From positions 1 to 5,289 of the forward strand of contig MHQM01000030.1 in NCBI GenBank assembly GCA_001820655.1: DNA of 5,289 nucleotides. The letters are read 5' to 3'. Below the pieces are notes generated by a model. The model was not told where the DNA came from, did no database searches, and saw only the letters and a list, made by a program, of their open reading frames with translations. Of the stretch, positions 5,167 through 5,289 are shown one piece after another. The stretch's first letter is position 1; each line of letters starts with the position of its first letter. The translations under genes and the position numbers were made by a program. The DNA comes from Candidatus Sungbacteria bacterium RIFCSPHIGHO2_02_FULL_52_23 (lineage in GTDB: Bacteria; Patescibacteriota; Minisyncoccia; Sungbacterales; HO2-52-23).

Positions 5167-5289
5167 GGAACGCCCTTTCCATTAGGATAGTGTGTTGTAA
5201 AAGATCCTTCCGTATGCCGCAACCATAACAAAGGAATGCCCGTATTGCCAGCCGATTTTTCATGTTGATTATCTGTGCGTTTTACGGTA
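5167..5289 (-). promoter_or_regulatory. Leader of the minus-strand operon, with one weak promoter candidate
   Basis: These 123 bases precede the 255-residue gene and hold no convincing coding sequence. The best sigma-70-like pair on the minus strand is CTGGCA (5251-5246) and TATGGT (5227-5222) with an 18-bp spacer, each matching consensus at four of six positions. It would start transcription near 5215, about 50 bases before the ATG. Two near-copies of GGCATACGG (5218-5210, and GGCAATACGG at 5249-5240) lie about 30 bp apart on either side of the candidate -10 and could be a binding site. The Shine-Dalgarno GGAAAGGG is at 5180-5173. The promoter call is weak. Confidence 0.25.

Noticed and set aside
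4991..5263. A 90-codon open frame on the minus strand starting upstream of the 255-residue gene
   Set aside because: Most of it overlaps the 255-residue gene in another frame. The translation is low in recognisable structure, rich in Arg, Cys and Pro as expected for an out-of-frame read, and has no convincing Shine-Dalgarno.

Overview
The window looks like a piece of a bacterial chromosome with small, tightly packed genes, most plausibly from a Patescibacteria/CPR organism (Parcubacteria-like). This is an inference from four things: a phenylalanyl-tRNA synthetase beta chain that lacks the usual N-terminal EMAP/OB-fold tRNA-binding domain, several tandem 7-bp repeat arrays inside and just before that gene, a divergent primary-type sigma factor, and gene junctions that overlap by 1-4 bp. 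The genes read normally with TGA as stop, so the TGA-as-glycine code of Gracilibacteria/Absconditabacteria is not in use. There are no rRNAs, tRNAs, CRISPR arrays, transposases or phage genes.

Left half, plus strand. Bases 1-81 hold what may be the last codons of an upstream gene, running into a heptamer repeat array (46-73). Then comes pheT (82-2205), with full editing and catalytic-like modules and an FDX-ACB tail, but with three surface-loop insertions built largely from 7-bp tandem repeats. A membrane protein with two lycopene-cyclase-type PxEE motifs (2202-2990) overlaps the pheT stop by ATGA and should be co-translated with it.

Right half, minus strand. A two-gene operon reads leftwards. 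The first gene (5166 to 4399) encodes an unrecognised 255-residue protein with a winged-helix-like N-terminus and a coiled-coil-like C-terminus. The second (4399 to 3020) encodes a sigma-70 family factor with recognisable regions 1.2, 2, 3 and 4 and a divergent N-terminus. They are joined by a one-base TAATG overlap with a good Shine-Dalgarno, so their production is probably linked. Bases 5167-5289 are the leader of this operon, with only weak promoter candidates.

The two transcription units converge on one perfect 13-bp hairpin (2991-3021) that fills the 29 bp between the two stop codons and has T runs on both strands: a compact bidirectional terminator. The most unusual signal is the set of five heptamer arrays, different in sequence but all with exact 7-bp period and all confined to pheT and its start region. 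The sigma factor paired with a putative DNA-binding coiled-coil protein is the second point worth following.
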